The notes: generated from the letters alone by a model not told the origin. A stretch of DNA of 64,000 bases from Microbacterium sp. (GCA_013823625.1 PNMM01000001.1:248001-312000); one strand, 5' to 3'. Counted from the first letter of the stretch, positions 1 to 10,100 are shown. Program-made: numbers and translations.

Positions 1-726
1 GCGACCTTCAGCCTGCAGAATGCGGCCAACGACCTCGTCTTTGTCGAGCGCGTGGGCGCGATAGACGACGTGCTTGATGTTGGCCTGCGTGAGGCCTTCA
101 TCGGGGTCGGTTGCACGAATGTGGATGGGCTTCGACATGAAGCGCCGCGCGAGGGCGACGATCGGGCCCGGCATCGTCGCCGAGAACAACATGGTGTGAC
201 GTGTGGGCTTGGTCTGCGCGAAGAGCTTCTCGATGTCGCTCAAGAAGCCGAGGTCGAGCATCTTGTCGGCCTCGTCGAGCACCATGACCTCAACGTTGGC
301 GAGGCTCAGAAGCCGCTGGCTCGCGAGGTCGAGCAAGCGGCCAGGCGTGCCGATGACGATTTGGGCGCCCGCCTTGAGCTGCTCGATCTGGCCCTCGTAG
401 GCCTTGCCGCCGTAGATCGAAACGATCTTGACGTCGCGGTTGACGGCGGCGGTCTCGAGGTCTTCAGTCACCTGAACGCACAGCTCGCGCGTGGGAACCA
501 CGACGAGCGCCTTGACGCCCGGCTCGGGGTGCAGGCCGAGACGTTGAATGAGCGGAAGGCCGAAGCCAAAGGTCTTGCCGGTGCCGGTTTTGGCCTGGCC
601 AATGATGTCTTGGCCGCTGAGGGCCAGGGGAATGGTCTGCTCTTGAATGGGGAAGGGCTCGATAATGCCCTTGGCCGCGAGAGCCTCGACCATGTCGGGC
701 TCAATGCCCAGGTCAGTGAAAGTCAC
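1..726 (-). CDS. DEAD-box RNA helicase (RhlE-like), 3' end beyond the window
   Basis: ATP-dependent RNA helicase; only the first 242 residues are in the window. On the minus strand the helicase motifs appear in order: Q-motif (FPIQEQ), Walker A AKTGTGKT, PTREL, TPGRLL, the DEAD box in VLDEADKMLD, and SAT in LFSATMPG. The second RecA domain is only begun. The GTG start at 726-724 gives the N-terminus (M)TFTDLGIEP, a normal beginning for this family. It is divergent from the ferritin-like gene at 815, an arrangement also found in mycobacteria (Rv3210c/Rv3211 region). A possible TATACA -10 box lies at 752-747 on the minus strand. Family is certain; the exact subtype is inferred. Confidence 0.95.
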   Translation of the reverse strand, partial: MTFTDLGIEPDMVEALAAKGIIEPFPIQEQTIPLALSGQDIIGQAKTGTGKTFGFGLPLIQRLGLHPEPGVKALVVVPTRELCVQVTEDLETAAVNRDVKIVSIYGGKAYEGQIEQLKAGAQIVIGTPGRLLDLASQRLLSLANVEVMVLDEADKMLDLGFLSDIEKLFAQTKPTRHTMLFSATMPGPIVALARRFMSKPIHIRATDPDEGLTQANIKHVVYRAHALDKDEVVGRILQAEGR

Positions 727-802
727 GAGTGTGTGTCGCCTGTCGTTGTATAGAAGTGAATGCCAGTTTAGCCGTCGGGTGCTCATCGGCGGGGCCATCG
801 CC

Positions 803-808
803 TAGGCT
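803..808 (+). promoter_or_regulatory. -10 box TAGGCT, leaderless promoter of the ferritin-like gene
   Basis: TAGGCT ends 6 nt before the GTG at 815, so transcription would begin at or next to the start codon. No ribosome binding site precedes this GTG. Confidence 0.55.
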
Positions 809-814
809 GGGCGC

Positions 815-1531
815 GTGGCTTCGTGGTTCAGACGGCAGCGCCCTCGCGTCGAGGCGCCGACCCTGACCCCGCGCGACACGGCGGCGGCGGCCCTCAAGGT
901 TGATCTTGGCGAGTTGGCCCCGGCCCCCGACGTATTTCTCGGGCACTGCGCCGCTCTGCACCTCGTCTTCATCGAGCAGCTCACGACGGCCATGACGAAT
1001 GCGCCGCGCGTTGCCGATAAAGACGCTCTCGCGCGCGTTTCGGGTGTGGTTCTCACCCGCTACCTCGCCTTGTCGACCGAGATCGAGCGCATGCAGCTAG
1101 ACCGCAGTGATGTCATGCAACCGCACCTCGAGGGCGTCGAAGAGTTCGAGCGTCGCACGCGCGGCGGCGAGTGGCACGAGCAAGTGGCAAGTGCCCACGT
1201 CACGATCGGCTTTCTCACCGACTTCTGGGTGCAGCTCGCCGCGGGCCTGCCGGGCGACCTGCGCGGGCGCGTGACCGAAGCCCTGACGCTCGGAGACCTG
1301 CAGAATCCGGTGCATCGCGTTATCGAGCGCGCGATCGCGACCAACCCCAAGCTCTCGTCGCGCCTGGCGCTCTGGTGCCGTCGACTGGTCGGCGACACCA
1401 TGTTGCAAGCGCGTTCCGCTCTCGTCATGCACGACGACCCGTTGCGTGATGAAGAGCAAATCGAGCCCGTCTTCACCGAGCTCATTTCGGAGCACACGCG
1501 GCGCATGGATCGCCTCGGGCTCACGGCATAG
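815..1531 (+). CDS. ferritin-like fold-containing protein
   Basis: A 238-residue protein of the actinobacterial ferritin-like family (MiaE-like four-helix bundle). The sequence is helix-rich with scattered Glu/His candidates (for example HLVFIEQ near residue 50 and EEFERR near 110), but I cannot assign a metal site by eye. No biochemical role is established. The GTG start lacks a Shine-Dalgarno sequence and sits 6 nt after a TAGGCT box, suggesting a leaderless transcript. It is divergent from the DEAD-box helicase and followed after 7 nt by a small membrane protein, with which it may be co-transcribed. Genes of this family commonly neighbour DUF3107 and a DEAD-box helicase in actinobacteria. 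Confidence 0.75.
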   Translation: MASWFRRQRPRVEAPTLTPRDTAAAALKVDLGELAPAPDVFLGHCAALHLVFIEQLTTAMTNAPRVADKDALARVSGVVLTRYLALSTEIERMQLDRSDVMQPHLEGVEEFERRTRGGEWHEQVASAHVTIGFLTDFWVQLAAGLPGDLRGRVTEALTLGDLQNPVHRVIERAIATNPKLSSRLALWCRRLVGDTMLQARSALVMHDDPLRDEEQIEPVFTELISEHTRRMDRLGLTA

Positions 1532-1538
1532 GAGCGTC

Positions 1539-1856
1539 ATGGCTGAGCAACAACCATCGAGCATGTTCCGCACGCTGCCCCGCACGCGGCTGGGGTGGTG
1601 GGGGTTCGGGATGCTCGGCGCGGGCGCCGCGCTGCAGCTCGTGCAAAGTGCTCTCGTGTGGGCCACGGGCGCGTGGGGCCTCGACGCGGCCGTGCGGGTG
1701 CCCGACCTGGCGTTCGTCATCGTCATGGCAAGCGGGGTCGTTCTCTCGGCGCTCGCCGTGCTGCTGCGCCGGGACTACTCGATCATGATGATCGCCCTCG
1801 CCGCCGTGACTCTGATTAGCCTCGGCGGCGTCGCGATTCGGACGTTTACGGGTTAG
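1539..1856 (+). CDS. small membrane protein, unknown function
   Basis: A 105-residue protein with about three hydrophobic segments: GFGMLGAGAALQLVQ near residues 20-40, LAFVIVMASGVVLSALAV near 57-75, and IMMIALAAVTLISLGGV near 82-98. No domain is recognised. The ATG at 1539 is chosen because AGGAG lies just upstream (spacing 4); the frame opens further upstream only inside the preceding gene. It lies 7 nt after the ferritin-like gene, so the two probably form one operon. Its stop overlaps the stop of the convergent sortase substrate by 4 nt (TTAG at 1853-1856). Confidence 0.65.
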   Translation: MAEQQPSSMFRTLPRTRLGWWGFGMLGAGAALQLVQSALVWATGAWGLDAAVRVPDLAFVIVMASGVVLSALAVLLRRDYSIMMIALAAVTLISLGGVAIRTFTG

Positions 1857-3013
1857 CGCTCGTTGACCGGGCGTCGTCGCACGGCGATGACGCCGGCGCC
1901 GGCGAGCAGCAGCAGGCCGGCGAACGCGGCGAGCGGCAACAGGCTGTCGCTGGGGCCGGTCTCGGCAAGCTCTTCCGCGACCGGGTTCCAGTTCAGCACC
2001 TGGCTCGGGTCGGCGATGCCAGCGGCGTCACGAGCACTCAGGGTGTCGAAGCGGCTGCGGGCGTCCCACGACTCTTCCACGGCGGCGAGGGCCGACGGCA
2101 GGAAGAGGGCGGCGGGCTCGAGCAGGGCGGTCTTCGTGAACCCTTCCTCGGTCACCACCTCGATGGTCGCGGGCTCGACCGGCGCCTCGACCTCGATCGG
2201 CTGGTCGAAGTCGAAGAAGTTCCACACGTAGAACTGCACGATCTCGACGCTCTGGCCGGGCGCGAGGGCGGGCAGCGGGTACAAGGTCTCCTGGACATCG
2301 TTGCCGTCGCCGGCGGCATCCCCGATCAGGGGAAGCACAGCCGCTCCTGAGGAGCCCGCGGCGGTGAGCACGACTGGCACCTCGTAGAAGTTGCCCTCGC
2401 CGGGATCGACGGCGTCGTAGATGACCCAGAGCTGGTCACCGTCGACCACTGTCGAGTCGGTGGCAGCGGGGTTGCCTTGGGTCGTCGACGCGCCGAGACG
2501 CGTGTCTCCGTCTTGGTAATAGTTGTCGCCGAATCCGACGTGAGCGCCCGAAACAACGCTGCCGCTCTCGTTCGTCACGATGAGGCGCGCGCGCACGGTG
2601 GCACCATCGGCGAAGAAGCGTAGCTCGTAGGAGGCGTTCAGGGTTCCGTTGCCCGAGTCGAGGGGTCGGAGCTCGCACGTGGCGATCTGGTCGCCCGTGG
2701 CGTCCGCAGCTGCGACGAGATCGCCATCATCCGCGCAGTCCGACCGCGTGGTGTCATAGAGGCCAAAAGCGCCCGGCTCGACGTAGACCGGTTGGATGCC
2801 TTCGTCGAACGTCTCGATGCCGCCGTCCCAGTCAGCACGCTCGGCGGTCCTGACGCGGGGATTAGAGCCGGTCTGGAAATAGCTAGCGCCCCAGGTCGTC
2901 CCCCCGACTTCGACGTCGGCGTCGGTGAAGGGGGCGGCAGCTGCGGGCGTGGCGACGACCAGCGTGGCGGCTACGGCCAGGCTGAGTGCAGACAGGGGAA
3001 GCGTGGCGCGCAC
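1853..3013 (-). CDS. secreted cell-wall-anchored protein with LAETG sortase signal
   Basis: A 386-residue exported protein. From the chosen GTG (3013-3011, preceded by GGAG at 6-nt spacing) it has a short basic start, a hydrophobic signal segment and an AAAA-type cleavage region near residue 27. The mature part is acidic and rich in Asp, Gly and Thr, without a catalytic motif I recognise. The C-terminus has a textbook sorting signal: LAETG, a hydrophobic stretch and the basic tail RRRPVNER. LAxTG is the class E sortase type of high-GC actinobacteria, so the protein is probably linked to peptidoglycan. No sortase gene is in the window. The frame stays open upstream of 3013, but the signal peptide and ribosome site decide the start. 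Confidence 0.8.
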   Translation of the reverse strand: MRATLPLSALSLAVAATLVVATPAAAAPFTDADVEVGGTTWGASYFQTGSNPRVRTAERADWDGGIETFDEGIQPVYVEPGAFGLYDTTRSDCADDGDLVAAADATGDQIATCELRPLDSGNGTLNASYELRFFADGATVRARLIVTNESGSVVSGAHVGFGDNYYQDGDTRLGASTTQGNPAATDSTVVDGDQLWVIYDAVDPGEGNFYEVPVVLTAAGSSGAAVLPLIGDAAGDGNDVQETLYPLPALAPGQSVEIVQFYVWNFFDFDQPIEVEAPVEPATIEVVTEEGFTKTALLEPAALFLPSALAAVEESWDARSRFDTLSARDAAGIADPSQVLNWNPVAEELAETGPSDSLLPLAAFAGLLLLAGAGVIAVRRRPVNER

Positions 3014-3134
3014 GGGTAGCTCCAGTGTGATCGGGGCGGGGGTGAAAGCAGTTCGACTGTATCCCAGTCGCGGTGCTTCTCCCAGCAGTGGCGAGATTTC
3101 TCGCGAGCGCGAGCGCAGCATCCGCTCGACGCGA

Positions 3135-3443
3135 CTAGGCCTTGGCCGTCGCGCCCGGCTTCATGAGGCGCTCGAGCAGTTCGGCGTCGGCGTGCTCGCG
3201 ACGTTTCGGCAGCGTGAGCGCAAGGGCGAGCGCCACGAGGGGGCCGCCGACGAGCGCGATGACCCAGATCCAGCCACCGTCAAACGGCAGGCCGATCCAG
3301 ACGCAGATCGCCCAGATGGCGGCCGTAGCAGCAGCGCCCGCGAGGGGCACCACGAGCAAGCCGTGCGCGTGGCGGCCGGGAACGACATAGCGAACGCCGA
3401 GCGCGAGGGCTGCACCGATGACCGTGACGAAGAGCAGTTCCAT
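3135..3443 (-). CDS. small membrane protein, unknown function
   Basis: A 102-residue protein with three or four hydrophobic helices: N-terminal LLFVTVIGAALALGV, LLVVPLAGAAATAAIWAICVW, and WIWVIALVGGPLVALALALTL. The C-terminus is charged and cytoplasm-like (PKRREHADAELLERLMKP). No domain is recognised. It lies 45 nt downstream of the DUF3107 gene in the same direction. Its ATG sits 7 nt after its own TACGCT box, so it may also be transcribed without a leader. Confidence 0.65.
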   Translation of the reverse strand: MELLFVTVIGAALALGVRYVVPGRHAHGLLVVPLAGAAATAAIWAICVWIGLPFDGGWIWVIALVGGPLVALALALTLPKRREHADAELLERLMKPGATAKA

Positions 3444-3450
3444 GATGGCG

Positions 3451-3456
3451 AGCGTA
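3451..3456 (-). promoter_or_regulatory. -10 box TACGCT, leaderless promoter of the 3135-3443 gene
   Basis: On the minus strand TACGCT is followed by 7 nt and then the ATG. No ribosome binding site is present. Confidence 0.5.
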
Positions 3457-3488
3457 CCGGCTGTTGGCCGGTGGTGGGGTGCGGCTCG

Positions 3489-3713
3489 TTAGCCGACGAA
3501 GCCCACGCGACGAGCCGAGTCGCTGCCAATCTCGACATACCCGATCGCCGCCGTTGGCACGAGGTAGAGCTTGCCCTTGCTGTCGGTCAGGCTCACGACA
3601 GGCGCGCCCTTTTCCATGGCGGCCGTGATCGCGGCCGTGATGTCAGCGGCCGACTCCGAGGTCTCGAAGGCGAGCTCGCGGGGGCTGTTGAGAATACCGA
3701 TGCGAATGTCCAC
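3489..3713 (-). CDS. DUF3107 family protein
   Basis: A 74-residue protein matching the actinobacterial DUF3107 family (like Rv3208A of M. tuberculosis): start (M)DIRIGILNSPRELAFE, middle VVSLTDSKGKLYLVP, and end SDSARRVGFVG. The function is unknown; members are small, acidic and highly conserved. It starts with GTG at 3713, 7 nt after TACGCT, with no ribosome binding site. It is divergent from adnA, an arrangement in line with the conserved neighbourhood known from mycobacteria. Confidence 0.85.
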   Translation of the reverse strand: MDIRIGILNSPRELAFETSESAADITAAITAAMEKGAPVVSLTDSKGKLYLVPTAAIGYVEIGSDSARRVGFVG

Positions 3714-3720
3714 GACCGTC

Positions 3721-3726
3721 AGCGTA
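3721..3726 (-). promoter_or_regulatory. -10 box TACGCT, leaderless promoter of the DUF3107 gene
   Basis: TACGCT on the minus strand ends 7 nt before the GTG start at 3713. Confidence 0.5.
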
Positions 3727-3811
3727 CCCGGCGCTCTGGCGCCGAGCCGTCGTGTTCACTGAGGGCGCATCGCGCGTGCCGTTCACCCTCGGCGCTGTCG
3801 GCGGGCGCCGG

Positions 3812-3817
3812 TAGCGT
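3812..3817 (+). promoter_or_regulatory. -10 box TAGCGT, leaderless promoter of adnA
   Basis: TAGCGT ends 6 nt before the GTG start at 3824, and no ribosome binding site is visible. Confidence 0.5.
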
Positions 3818-3823
3818 GGCCCT

Positions 3824-6800
3824 GTGACCACCTTCGACGCCGCACTGCCGCGGGTCGACGTCATGCCCGTGCGCCTCGATGCCGGGCAGCAACAGGTGGT
3901 GGATGCTCGCCGCACGCGCGGCGCCGTTGTGCTCGGCGCGCCGGGGTCGGGCAAGACCACGGCGGTTGTTGAGCTCGTGGCAGCTGCCGTGCTCGACGAC
4001 GGCCTCGACCCCGCACGAGTGCTCGTGCTCACTCCGTCGCGGCGCACGGCGACGGCCCTGCGCGATCGCCTCGCGCTGCGGCTCGCGGCTGCGTCAACAG
4101 AGCCCGTTGAGACGGATCAGCCGCCGCCCCGAGCACTGCCTGGCCCTCTTGCCCGCTCGGTTGCCGCCTACGCCTTCTCGATCGTCTCGGCTTCGCATCG
4201 GCTCGGTGGCCTTGCCGAACCGCGTTTGTTGAGTGGTGCCGATCAGGATGCCGATCTTGCCGAGCTTCTCGATCGTTCGGTGCTCGATGAGGTGCTCGGT
4301 GCCGCGGCGGCGCCCGGTCCGGCGTGGCCCGAACACCTGGGGCCCGAGGTGCGGCGGCTTCCGACCTTTCGCACCGAGTTGCGTGATGCCATTGCGCGGT
4401 TGAGCGAACACGGCTGGAGCACCGATCAGTTGCGGGCGGCCTCGCGCGAGCGGGCGGTGCCCGCGTGGGGCGCTGTCGCCGACTTTGTCGATGAGTACCG
4501 GCGCATCCTGGGTGCATCGCGACCGGGGCAGCTTGACCCGGCCGAGCTCGTGCGGGCCGCGGTGGGGCTCGTTCGTGACCCGGTGGCGGGAATGCCGCCG
4601 GCTCCCCAACTCGTTGTTCTCGACGACGCCCACGATGCAACACCGAGCGGATTCGACCTTCTCGCGGCGCTCGCTAGCGCGGGTGCCACGGTCATCGCGC
4701 TCGGTGATCCCGATCTCGCGGCCAATACCTTTCGCGGCGCCGAGCCTGATGCCCTCGCGCACCTGCCCGCCCTGCTGGGTTGGCGCGATGCCGCGCCCAT
4801 CGTGCTGCCGACCGTGCACCGGCACGGCGCAGCACTGCGCGGGCTCGCCGCCGACGTCACGGGTCGCATCGGTGCCGCAGCGGCGGGCACTCAGCGGCGC
4901 GCCCTCGCGGCGGTCGTGCCAGAGGCCGACGACGAGCGCGCGATTCCCGCATCGTGGGGCGGCCCGCTCGTGGCTCTCGAGGCGCCCAACCCCACGCGCG
5001 AGCGCACGCTCGTGGCCGACCTGCTGCGCGAGCGGCACTTGCTCGACGGCATCCCCTATGGCCGCATGGCCGTCATCGTGCGCAGCGGAACCATGGTGCC
5101 GGGCATCGTGCGCGCGCTCGGCCAGGCCGAGGTGCCGGTGCAGTCGACGGCTGCGGGGCGACCGTTGCGCGAGCATCCGGCGGCCCGGGCTCTCATTCGG
5201 CACGTCGAAGTGGGGGTCGGGCGAGCGCCGCTCGACGCGGCGGCAGCTACCGAGCTGGTGCTGGGGCCGCTCGGCGGTCTCGATCGCGTGGGGCTGCGCC
5301 GCTTGCGTCGAGCCCTGCGGGCAGAAGAACTCGCCGGCGGCGGCGACCGCAGTGCCGATGACCTGATGGTGGATGCCCTCACGGCGCCCGACCGCCTGGC
5401 CACCATCGAGCACGCCATCGCCCGCCGCGCGGCGCGCCTGGCTCGCACTCTGCACAGCATCGGCGAGCGTCACGAGGCCGGAGCGACGGTCGACGAGTTG
5501 CTTTGGCTCGCGTGGAGCGAGTCGCACGTGGCCGAAGTGTGGCGCCGCGACGCGGCCGGGTTCGGCGTTGCGGCGGCCGAGGCCAATCGTGCCCTCGACG
5601 CCGTCGTGGCCCTCTTCACGGCCGCGGCCACGATCGTTGACACCGTGCCCGACGCCACGGTCGAGTCGTTTCTCGCGCGCGTGCTCGACAGCGATGTGGG
5701 CGATGACCTGCTCGCGCCGTTGCGCGGCGACGATGCCGTTCTTGTCGCCACACCCTCGGCCGTGACGGGGCTCGACGCCGATGTCGTCGTCATCGCGGGG
5801 CTCACCGAGGGGGTGTGGCCCAACACGCGTGTTCGCGGTTCACTGCTGGGCGCTCCGCTCATCAGTCGGCTCGCCCGTGGGTTGCCCGTCGATGACCTCG
5901 ACGAGCGCCGCATCGTGCTCGACGACGAGCTGCGAATGTTCACGCTCGCGGCCACGCGTGCCCGTCGGCAACTCGTCGTGACCGCGACGGCCGGCGACGA
6001 CGAACAGCCGAGCGCGCTCTTCGCGCTCGTGCGCGAACACGCGCGGCGCGAGCGCGCAGTGACGCTCGGAGTCGCCGACGCTGACGCGAGCGCCGGGGGC
6101 GCCGCGGCCCTCGATGCCGCGATCGCCGCCTCGAGTGCCCGGCCCGTGCGTGCACGGTCACTGCGTCGCATCGTGGGTCGTTTGCGGCGCGAACTCGTCG
6201 ACGATGAGCGTGTGGGTCGCGACCGCGATCGCAGCGAAGCCGCTGTCGCGCTCGCTCGACTGGCTGCCGAGCGCGTGCCGGGCGCGAACCCCGACTCGTG
6301 GTGGGGCTTGTTCGGCCCATCGACCGAGGCACCACTCTTCGCTGACGACGAGACGGTTGCGCTCTCGCCCTCGAAGCTCGAATCGATCGAGCGTTCACCC
6401 CTCGATTGGTTTCTTGACCGCATCGCTCCGGCCGAAACGGGCCCGGCGATGGGTATCGGCACGATCGTGCACTGGGCCATGGAAAACGCCGATCAGCCCG
6501 ATGCCGACGCCATCTGGGCCGCCATCGAGAGCCGCTGGAGCGAGCTCGTGTTCGAGTCGCCGTGGCTCGCCGACCAGCAGCGCCGGCTCGCGCGGCGCTA
6601 CGCCGTGGGGGTTGCGGCCTACTTGCGCGATGCCGAGGCCGAGGGCCGCGGGCTCGTCGCTGCCGAGCAGCGATTCGAGGCCGTCGTCGACCGCGCGCGC
6701 GTCACGGGTGTCGTCGACCGCATTGAAGTGGATGCCGATGGCGGCGTGCGCATCATCGACCTCAAGACGGGCCGTCCGCTCACGAAGCAGGCCGACATCG

Positions 6801-7132
6801 ACGAGCACGCGCAGCTCGCGGCCTACCAATTGGCCTACGCCGACGGCGCGTTCGACGAGGTGCTCGATTCGGTGCTCGAGGGGTTGCCGCATCACGCGGG
6901 CGGCGCGCGGCTGCTGTACGTGCGCGAAGGCACGAAGGGTGCTGACTACCGCGAGGCGGTGCAGCGTCCGCTCGACGAGCAGCAGCTCGAGGGCTTTCGC
7001 GAGCGGCTGCGTCAGGCCGTTGCGGCGATCGCGGTGGCGCGGCTCACGGGCGTGCGCACGGTTGACCGGTTCGATTTCGCGGCGCGCGAGCACCGCATCC
7101 ACCGCATCGGGCCGGTGACGGGTGATGAGTGA
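3824..7132 (+). CDS. adnA: AdnA-like helicase-nuclease subunit (UvrD/Rep fold plus RecB-type nuclease)
   Basis: A 1102-residue subunit of the heterodimeric double-strand-break resection machine of actinobacteria. Walker A is GAPGSGKT at residues 39-46. Motif II reads LVVLDDAH near residue 267 instead of the usual DExQ, and motif III is GDPDLAANTFRGA, so the motor looks degenerate, as expected for AdnA rather than AdnB. Motif V/VI-like segments follow (VVVIAGLTEGVWPN; AATRARRQLVVTA). The C-terminal PD-(D/E)xK nuclease core is VVDRIEVDADGG...IIDLKTGRP near residues 962-980. The length fits the family (about 1050-1100). The following adnB overlaps its stop by 8 nt, so the two are co-translated. 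Assignment of A versus B rests on gene order and the weaker motor motifs. Confidence 0.85.
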   Translation: MTTFDAALPRVDVMPVRLDAGQQQVVDARRTRGAVVLGAPGSGKTTAVVELVAAAVLDDGLDPARVLVLTPSRRTATALRDRLALRLAAASTEPVETDQPPPRALPGPLARSVAAYAFSIVSASHRLGGLAEPRLLSGADQDADLAELLDRSVLDEVLGAAAAPGPAWPEHLGPEVRRLPTFRTELRDAIARLSEHGWSTDQLRAASRERAVPAWGAVADFVDEYRRILGASRPGQLDPAELVRAAVGLVRDPVAGMPPAPQLVVLDDAHDATPSGFDLLAALASAGATVIALGDPDLAANTFRGAEPDALAHLPALLGWRDAAPIVLPTVHRHGAALRGLAADVTGRIGAAAAGTQRRALAAVVPEADDERAIPASWGGPLVALEAPNPTRERTLVADLLRERHLLDGIPYGRMAVIVRSGTMVPGIVRALGQAEVPVQSTAAGRPLREHPAARALIRHVEVGVGRAPLDAAAATELVLGPLGGLDRVGLRRLRRALRAEELAGGGDRSADDLMVDALTAPDRLATIEHAIARRAARLARTLHSIGERHEAGATVDELLWLAWSESHVAEVWRRDAAGFGVAAAEANRALDAVVALFTAAATIVDTVPDATVESFLARVLDSDVGDDLLAPLRGDDAVLVATPSAVTGLDADVVVIAGLTEGVWPNTRVRGSLLGAPLISRLARGLPVDDLDERRIVLDDELRMFTLAATRARRQLVVTATAGDDEQPSALFALVREHARRERAVTLGVADADASAGGAAALDAAIAASSARPVRARSLRRIVGRLRRELVDDERVGRDRDRSEAAVALARLAAERVPGANPDSWWGLFGPSTEAPLFADDETVALSPSKLESIERSPLDWFLDRIAPAETGPAMGIGTIVHWAMENADQPDADAIWAAIESRWSELVFESPWLADQQRRLARRYAVGVAAYLRDAEAEGRGLVAAEQRFEAVVDRARVTGVVDRIEVDADGGVRIIDLKTGRPLTKQADIDEHAQLAAYQLAYADGAFDEVLDSVLEGLPHHAGGARLLYVREGTKGADYREAVQRPLDEQQLEGFRERLRQAVAAIAVARLTGVRTVDRFDFAAREHRIHRIGPVTGDE

Positions 7133-10100
7133 ACCGACGGGCATGACGTTTAGTGCGGTCGAGATCGCCGCGGCATTGGGTCAGCACACGCCCACGGACG
7201 AACAGCGTGCGGTCATCGAAGCGCCGCTCGCGCCCGCGCTCGTGGTGGCGGGCGCTGGTTCGGGCAAGACCGAAACGATGGCCGCGCGCGTGCTGTGGCT
7301 CGTGGCGAACGGCCACGTTGCGCCCGAGCAGGTGCTCGGCCTCACGTTCACTCGTAAGGCGGCCGGTGAGCTGGCGGCGCGCATCCGTCGACGTCTCGTG
7401 CAGTTGGGCGCGTCGGGCTTGCTCGGCCCATCGAGCGTGGTCGTTGACGCGTTTACGCAACCGACGGTGGCCACCTACAACTCGTTCGCCTCGAGTCTGT
7501 ATCGCGACCACGCCGTGCTCATCGGCCGCGACCCCGACGGCGTGGTGCTGCGCGAGGCGAGCGCGTGGCAACTGGCGCGCGAGCTCGTTGCCTCCTCGCA
7601 CGACGAGCGTCTCGCCGCGCTCGACCTCAGCATCGACAAGATCACCGCGACCGTGCTGCGCCTCGCTCACGCCGTGGCCGAACACGACGTCGACATCGCT
7701 GACGTGCGCCGCGTTATCACCGAGTTTATGCAGGTGGGCGATCTGCCGCTCGGCGACCGATTTGAGCGCCGGGCCGAGATCGAGAAGCTATTGGCCCTCG
7801 GGGCGACGCTGCCGATCGTCGACCTCGTCGAGCAACTGCAGCGGGTAAAGCAGCGTGACGGCTATGTCGAATTCGCCGACCAAGTCAGCCTCGCGCTCTC
7901 GATCGTGCGCCGCCACGCGAGTGTTGCCGAGGCGCTACGCGATCGCTATCGCGTCGTGCTGCTCGATGAGTATCAAGACACCAATGTCGCGCAAACGTGG
8001 CTGCTCGCCGAGCTATTTGGCGGCACCCCCGTCATGGCGGTGGGCGACCCGCACCAGTCGATCTACGGCTGGCGGGGCGCGAGCGCATCGAACCTCGACG
8101 ACTTTGCGGGGCGGTTTACCTCAGAGCATGGCGATGCCGTCGGCCGGTACTCACTGAGCACGTCGTGGCGAAACGGCACGCAGATTCTCGCCGCGGCGAA
8201 CGAGATCGTCGCGCCGTTGGCGGGTCGTCGCGGCGCAGCCGTCGCGACGCTGCAGCCCTCGCCCGTCGCGAGCCACGCGCCCATCGACGTGTCGTTTGAC
8301 GAAACGCTGCACGACGAAGCACGCGTCGTCGCCGCGTGGCTCGCCGAGCGGGTTGCCGAGGCGCCGCCCGGTGCAGCGCCCGGCGCGCTCGACGCAGAAG
8401 GTCGCCCGTTGCGCGCGAGCGCGGCGCTGCTCATGCGCAATCGCACGACTCAGCCGGTGTTTCTCGCGGCCCTTCGCACCGCCGGGGTGCCTGTGCACGT
8501 GCTCGGGATCGGCGGGCTGCTCGAACAGCCCGAGATCGCCGACCTCGTGAGCGCCCTCTCGGTTATCGACGATCCCGCCGCGGGCACCGAACTCGTTCGA
8601 TTGCTCGCGGGGCCCCGCTGGCGTATGGGCGTCGCCGACCTGCACGCCCTGAGCCGCATCGCCTCGTGGTTGCGCGACCGCGACCTGGCGCAACGCGCCT
8701 TCAGTGACGAGGTGAAGGCGGCACTGCGCGCATCCGTCGCCCGCACCGACGGGGTGTCGCTCGTTGATGCCCTCGACTTCGTGGCGAGCGCTCCCGATGG
8801 CCACTCGCAATTGCAGGGCCTCACGGCGGTGGGTCTCGAGCGGCTGCGGGATGCGGGGCGCACCTTTGCGACCCTGCGCGGTCGCACCGCCCTCGACCTG
8901 CCCGACCTCGTGGTCTCGGTCGAGCACGAGCTCATGCTCGACATCGAGGTGGCGGCCAACCCCGCGCGGTCGATGGGGGAGGCGCCGCGCGATGCGTTCT
9001 TCGAAGCGCTCGACGGTTATCTCGCGCTCGCTGACCACGCGACCTTGGGCGGCTTCTTGGGCTGGCTGCGCGAGGCCGAGTGGCGCGACAATCTGTCGCC
9101 GCGCTCAGAAGACCCCGAACCGGGCACCGTGCAGGTGCTCACGATTCACGGCTCGAAAGGACTGGAGTGGGACCACGTTGTCGTTCCGCGCATGGTGACC
9201 GACGAGTTGCCGAGCAAGCCGCGCGACGGCACCTCGGGCTGGCTCTCGCTCGGCGCGCTGCCCTATGAGTTGCGCGGCGACGCCGCGGAGTTGCCGGTGT
9301 TCGCGTGGCGCGGTGCCGAGACGCGTAAAGAACTGCTTCAGCGGCGCGAGGTGTTTTCTGACGAGGTCGGCGCGCACCTCGAGCGTGAAGAACGGCGGCT
9401 CGCCTACGTGGCGATCACGCGTGCTCGACACCGGTTGCTGCTCACGGGGTCGTTCTGGGCTACGCAAAAAGCGGCGCGCGGCCCGAGCCCCTACTTACGC
9501 GCGCTTCACGAGAGCGGCATCATCGGCGAGTTGCCGGATGCCCCGCAGAACCTCGACAACCCGATCGTCGATGACAGCGCCGACGAGCCCTGGTGGCCGC
9601 GCGATCCGTTCGGCGAGCGTCGCGCGAGCGTGGTTGCGGCGGCCGAGCGCGTGCGGGCTGCGGATCCCACCGAGCGGGGCGACGACCGTCGCGGCTGGCA
9701 GCGCGAGATTGATGTGCTTCTCGCCGAGCGCGCCGAGCGACTCGCGGCGAGTGGTCGGGTGCGCGTACCGTTGCGCGTTCCGGCGTCGTCGTTCAAGGAC
9801 TTCATCACAGCCCCGGCTGAGGTTGCCGAGCGGTTGCGCCGCCCGATGCCCCAGCGCCCGTACCGCGCCACGCGCCTCGGCACGGTGTTTCACCGCTGGG
9901 TTGAGCAGCGCTTCGGGCTCGGTGCACACACCGATACCGTCGACGGACTCGACGCCGAGCTCTCGCTGGCGGCGGGCGACGCGATTGATGTCGCCGCCCT
10001 CGAGACCTTGCAAGCCACCTTCGAGCGCTCGGCCTGGGCGACGCGCACGCCCGTTGATGTGGAACGCGAACTTCACTTGCCCTTCGAAGGTCGCATTCTC

